DNA from: Candidatus Eiseniibacteriota bacterium
Lineage (GTDB): Bacteria > Eisenbacteria > RBG-16-71-46
Reading direction: 5' to 3'
Length of the DNA: 6,745 nt
Assembly (NCBI GenBank): GCA_021414165.1
Contig: JAIOPA010000181.1
Coordinates: 1 to 6,745, forward strand
Part shown: positions 5,568 to 6,745 of the stretch, piece after piece
Layout of the letters: every line of letters begins with the position of its first letter
Numbering within the stretch: position 1 is the stretch's first letter
Position numbers and translations under genes: made by a program
The notes under the pieces: generated by a model
The model's database searches: none
Seen by the model: the letters and a program-made list of their open reading frames with translations, nothing else
What the model was told of the DNA's origin: nothing

Positions 5568-6745
5568 TTGGCCCTCTTGCGCTCGCGACCCCTCCCGATC
5601 CTGCTCGCGCTGCTGCTGACGCTCACCTCGTCGGCCCACGCGACCACCGCACGCGACCTGTCGTCGCGCTTCCGCATCGACGGCTTCACGAATGACTTCA
5701 CGCCGGATGAGACGATGTTCGGCTTCAACTCCGCCGCGAACGCGCCCGAAGAAGCCTCGGACGATTCGCGTTGGGGTGTGAACAACGACATCTCCAACGT
5801 GCGCATCTCGTGGGACGCGCAGTACCTCTACATCGCCGGCGAAGGACGGATCTGGGACAACAACCTGATCCTGTTGTTCGACAGCGTGCCGGGGCGCGGA
5901 CTCACGTCGATGACGGCGCTCAACTCGTGGCGCCGCAACTTCGACTTCGACACGACTGGCGCAGGCCAGGGCGCGGGCTTCTCGCCCGACCTGTTCGCGG
6001 CCACCTGGGACGGCAACACGTCACCGCGCTTGATCCTCCAGCAGGCCGGTAACCAGGTCGACGACCAGCGTGTGGGCTCCACGTTCAACGCCTCGGCGAC
6101 GTTCCTGCAGGGCAACACCGACCGCTCGATGGAGGTGCGCATCCCGTGGCGCACGTTGTTCCTGGGCCCGGTCGGCGTGGGCACGCGCGACACGTTCATG
6201 ACCGTCGCGGGCGTGCAGGACACGTTCCGGCTGTTCCCGCCGGGTGCCAAGCTCAAGTTCGTGGCGGCCGTGACGGCGGGCGGCGATGGCACGGGAGGCC
6301 CGGATTCCGCACCCGATAATCTGCGCGGGCACACCGACAACGCCGGCGATCTGGTGTTCCTGGACAACTACGCGGTGATCGATCTCGATCGCAATGACGA
6401 CACCGGCCTGGGCCGCGGCGGCCCCGAGGGCGTGGCGGACTGGCACGTGGACCCGACCACGCGCATCACGTTCCGCTATCGCCCACCGGTGGTCGCACTG
6501 CGTTTCGCCGTGGATCGCGTCGAGGTGGACCGCCCGGCGTTCTCACCCGAACGGGGTGAACGCGTGCGCTTCTCGGTCGACCTCGACAAGAAACTCGACC
6601 CGACCGACCGCGTGAATCAGGTGCGTACGTTCAACCTGACCGCGAATGTGTACGACCTGCGTGGCCGTCTGGTGCGCGGGCTCTACACGAGCCAGACCCG
6701 CGGCGCGCTCACGCCCTCGGACGCCAATGCCGACACGTGGGATGG
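5568..6745 (+). CDS. Exported CBM9-like / FlgD-Ig protein (3' partial)
   Basis: The frame is open from the TAA at 5481-5483 to the right edge, with strong coding character. The first in-frame ATG is at 5715, inside a conserved-looking domain, so I place the start at TTG 5568. That gives a textbook signal peptide: MALLRSRPLP, a Leu-rich core, and a cut after SSAHA at 21-25. TTG 5577 is an alternative. Neither has a visible ribosome site, so the start is uncertain. The mature part begins FRIDGFTNDF (35-44), then has VRISWDAQYLYIAGEG (78-93), LILLFD (100-105) and MEVRIPWRTLF (188-198), a CBM9/DOMON-like beta-sandwich to about residue 270. Residues about 318-392 look like a FlgD-type Ig domain: FSPERGERVRFSVDL, then NVYDLRGRLVRGLY, then DTWD, where WDGRD would follow. 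What lies beyond is unknown; it may carry catalytic or further binding domains. The role is probably surface or extracellular, perhaps glycan-linked like its divergent neighbour, but no function is proven. Confidence 0.75.
   Translation, partial: MALLRSRPLPILLALLLTLTSSAHATTARDLSSRFRIDGFTNDFTPDETMFGFNSAANAPEEASDDSRWGVNNDISNVRISWDAQYLYIAGEGRIWDNNLILLFDSVPGRGLTSMTALNSWRRNFDFDTTGAGQGAGFSPDLFAATWDGNTSPRLILQQAGNQVDDQRVGSTFNASATFLQGNTDRSMEVRIPWRTLFLGPVGVGTRDTFMTVAGVQDTFRLFPPGAKLKFVAAVTAGGDGTGGPDSAPDNLRGHTDNAGDLVFLDNYAVIDLDRNDDTGLGRGGPEGVADWHVDPTTRITFRYRPPVVALRFAVDRVEVDRPAFSPERGERVRFSVDLDKKLDPTDRVNQVRTFNLTANVYDLRGRLVRGLYTSQTRGALTPSDANADTWD

Noticed and set aside
5519..5694. Small ORF starting at ATG 5519
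   Set aside because: About 58 codons, Ala/Pro/Arg-rich, no ribosome site, overlapped by the signal peptide frame of the rightmost gene.
1..6745. CRISPR arrays, tRNA genes, insertion sequences, transposases, attachment sites
   Set aside because: No regularly spaced repeats, tRNA-like cloverleaf, transposase frame or terminal inverted repeats were seen on either strand.

Overview
The window is GC-rich bacterial DNA that looks like an accessory sugar-uptake and secreted-protein region. It fits a Gram-negative lineage of the FCB type, such as Candidatus Eisenbacteria or a relative. That guess rests on exported proteins with FlgD-type Ig-like domains and CBM-like beta-sandwiches beside a maltose-type ABC transporter. 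No rRNA or other phylogenetic marker is present, so the assignment is inference.

Layout: (1) Bases 1-1625, plus strand: the end of a MalF-type permease gene, cut by the left edge, overlaps a complete MalG-type permease gene by 4 bp. (2) Bases 1660-1688: a perfect 13-bp hairpin lies between convergent genes and probably terminates both. (3) Bases 1710-2603, minus strand: a 297-aa secreted protein of unknown function. (4) Bases 2703-2732: an 11-bp hairpin just after the stop of the next minus-strand gene. (5) Bases 2744-5209, minus strand: an 821-aa exported multidomain protein. It has a signal peptide, a CBM9/DOMON-like domain, a bacterial Ig-like domain, three tandem starch-binding-like (CBM20-like) modules and a FlgD-Ig C-terminal domain. 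(6) Bases 5210-5567: a divergent intergenic region with a candidate promoter on each strand, a hairpin and a repeated GGCAAG motif. (7) Base 5568 to the right edge, plus strand: the first 392 codons of another exported protein with a CBM9-like front and a FlgD-like Ig domain. It has no convincing ATG start.

How the genes may work together: the permeases would import a maltose-type oligosaccharide, with the binding protein and ATPase encoded outside the window. The exported CBM20-like protein could hold alpha-glucan at the cell surface or outside the cell. All three exported proteins open with a similar 'IDG' strand right after the signal peptide. A joint role in alpha-glucan capture and uptake is a hypothesis from domain likeness and proximity. 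No hydrolase is visible in the window.
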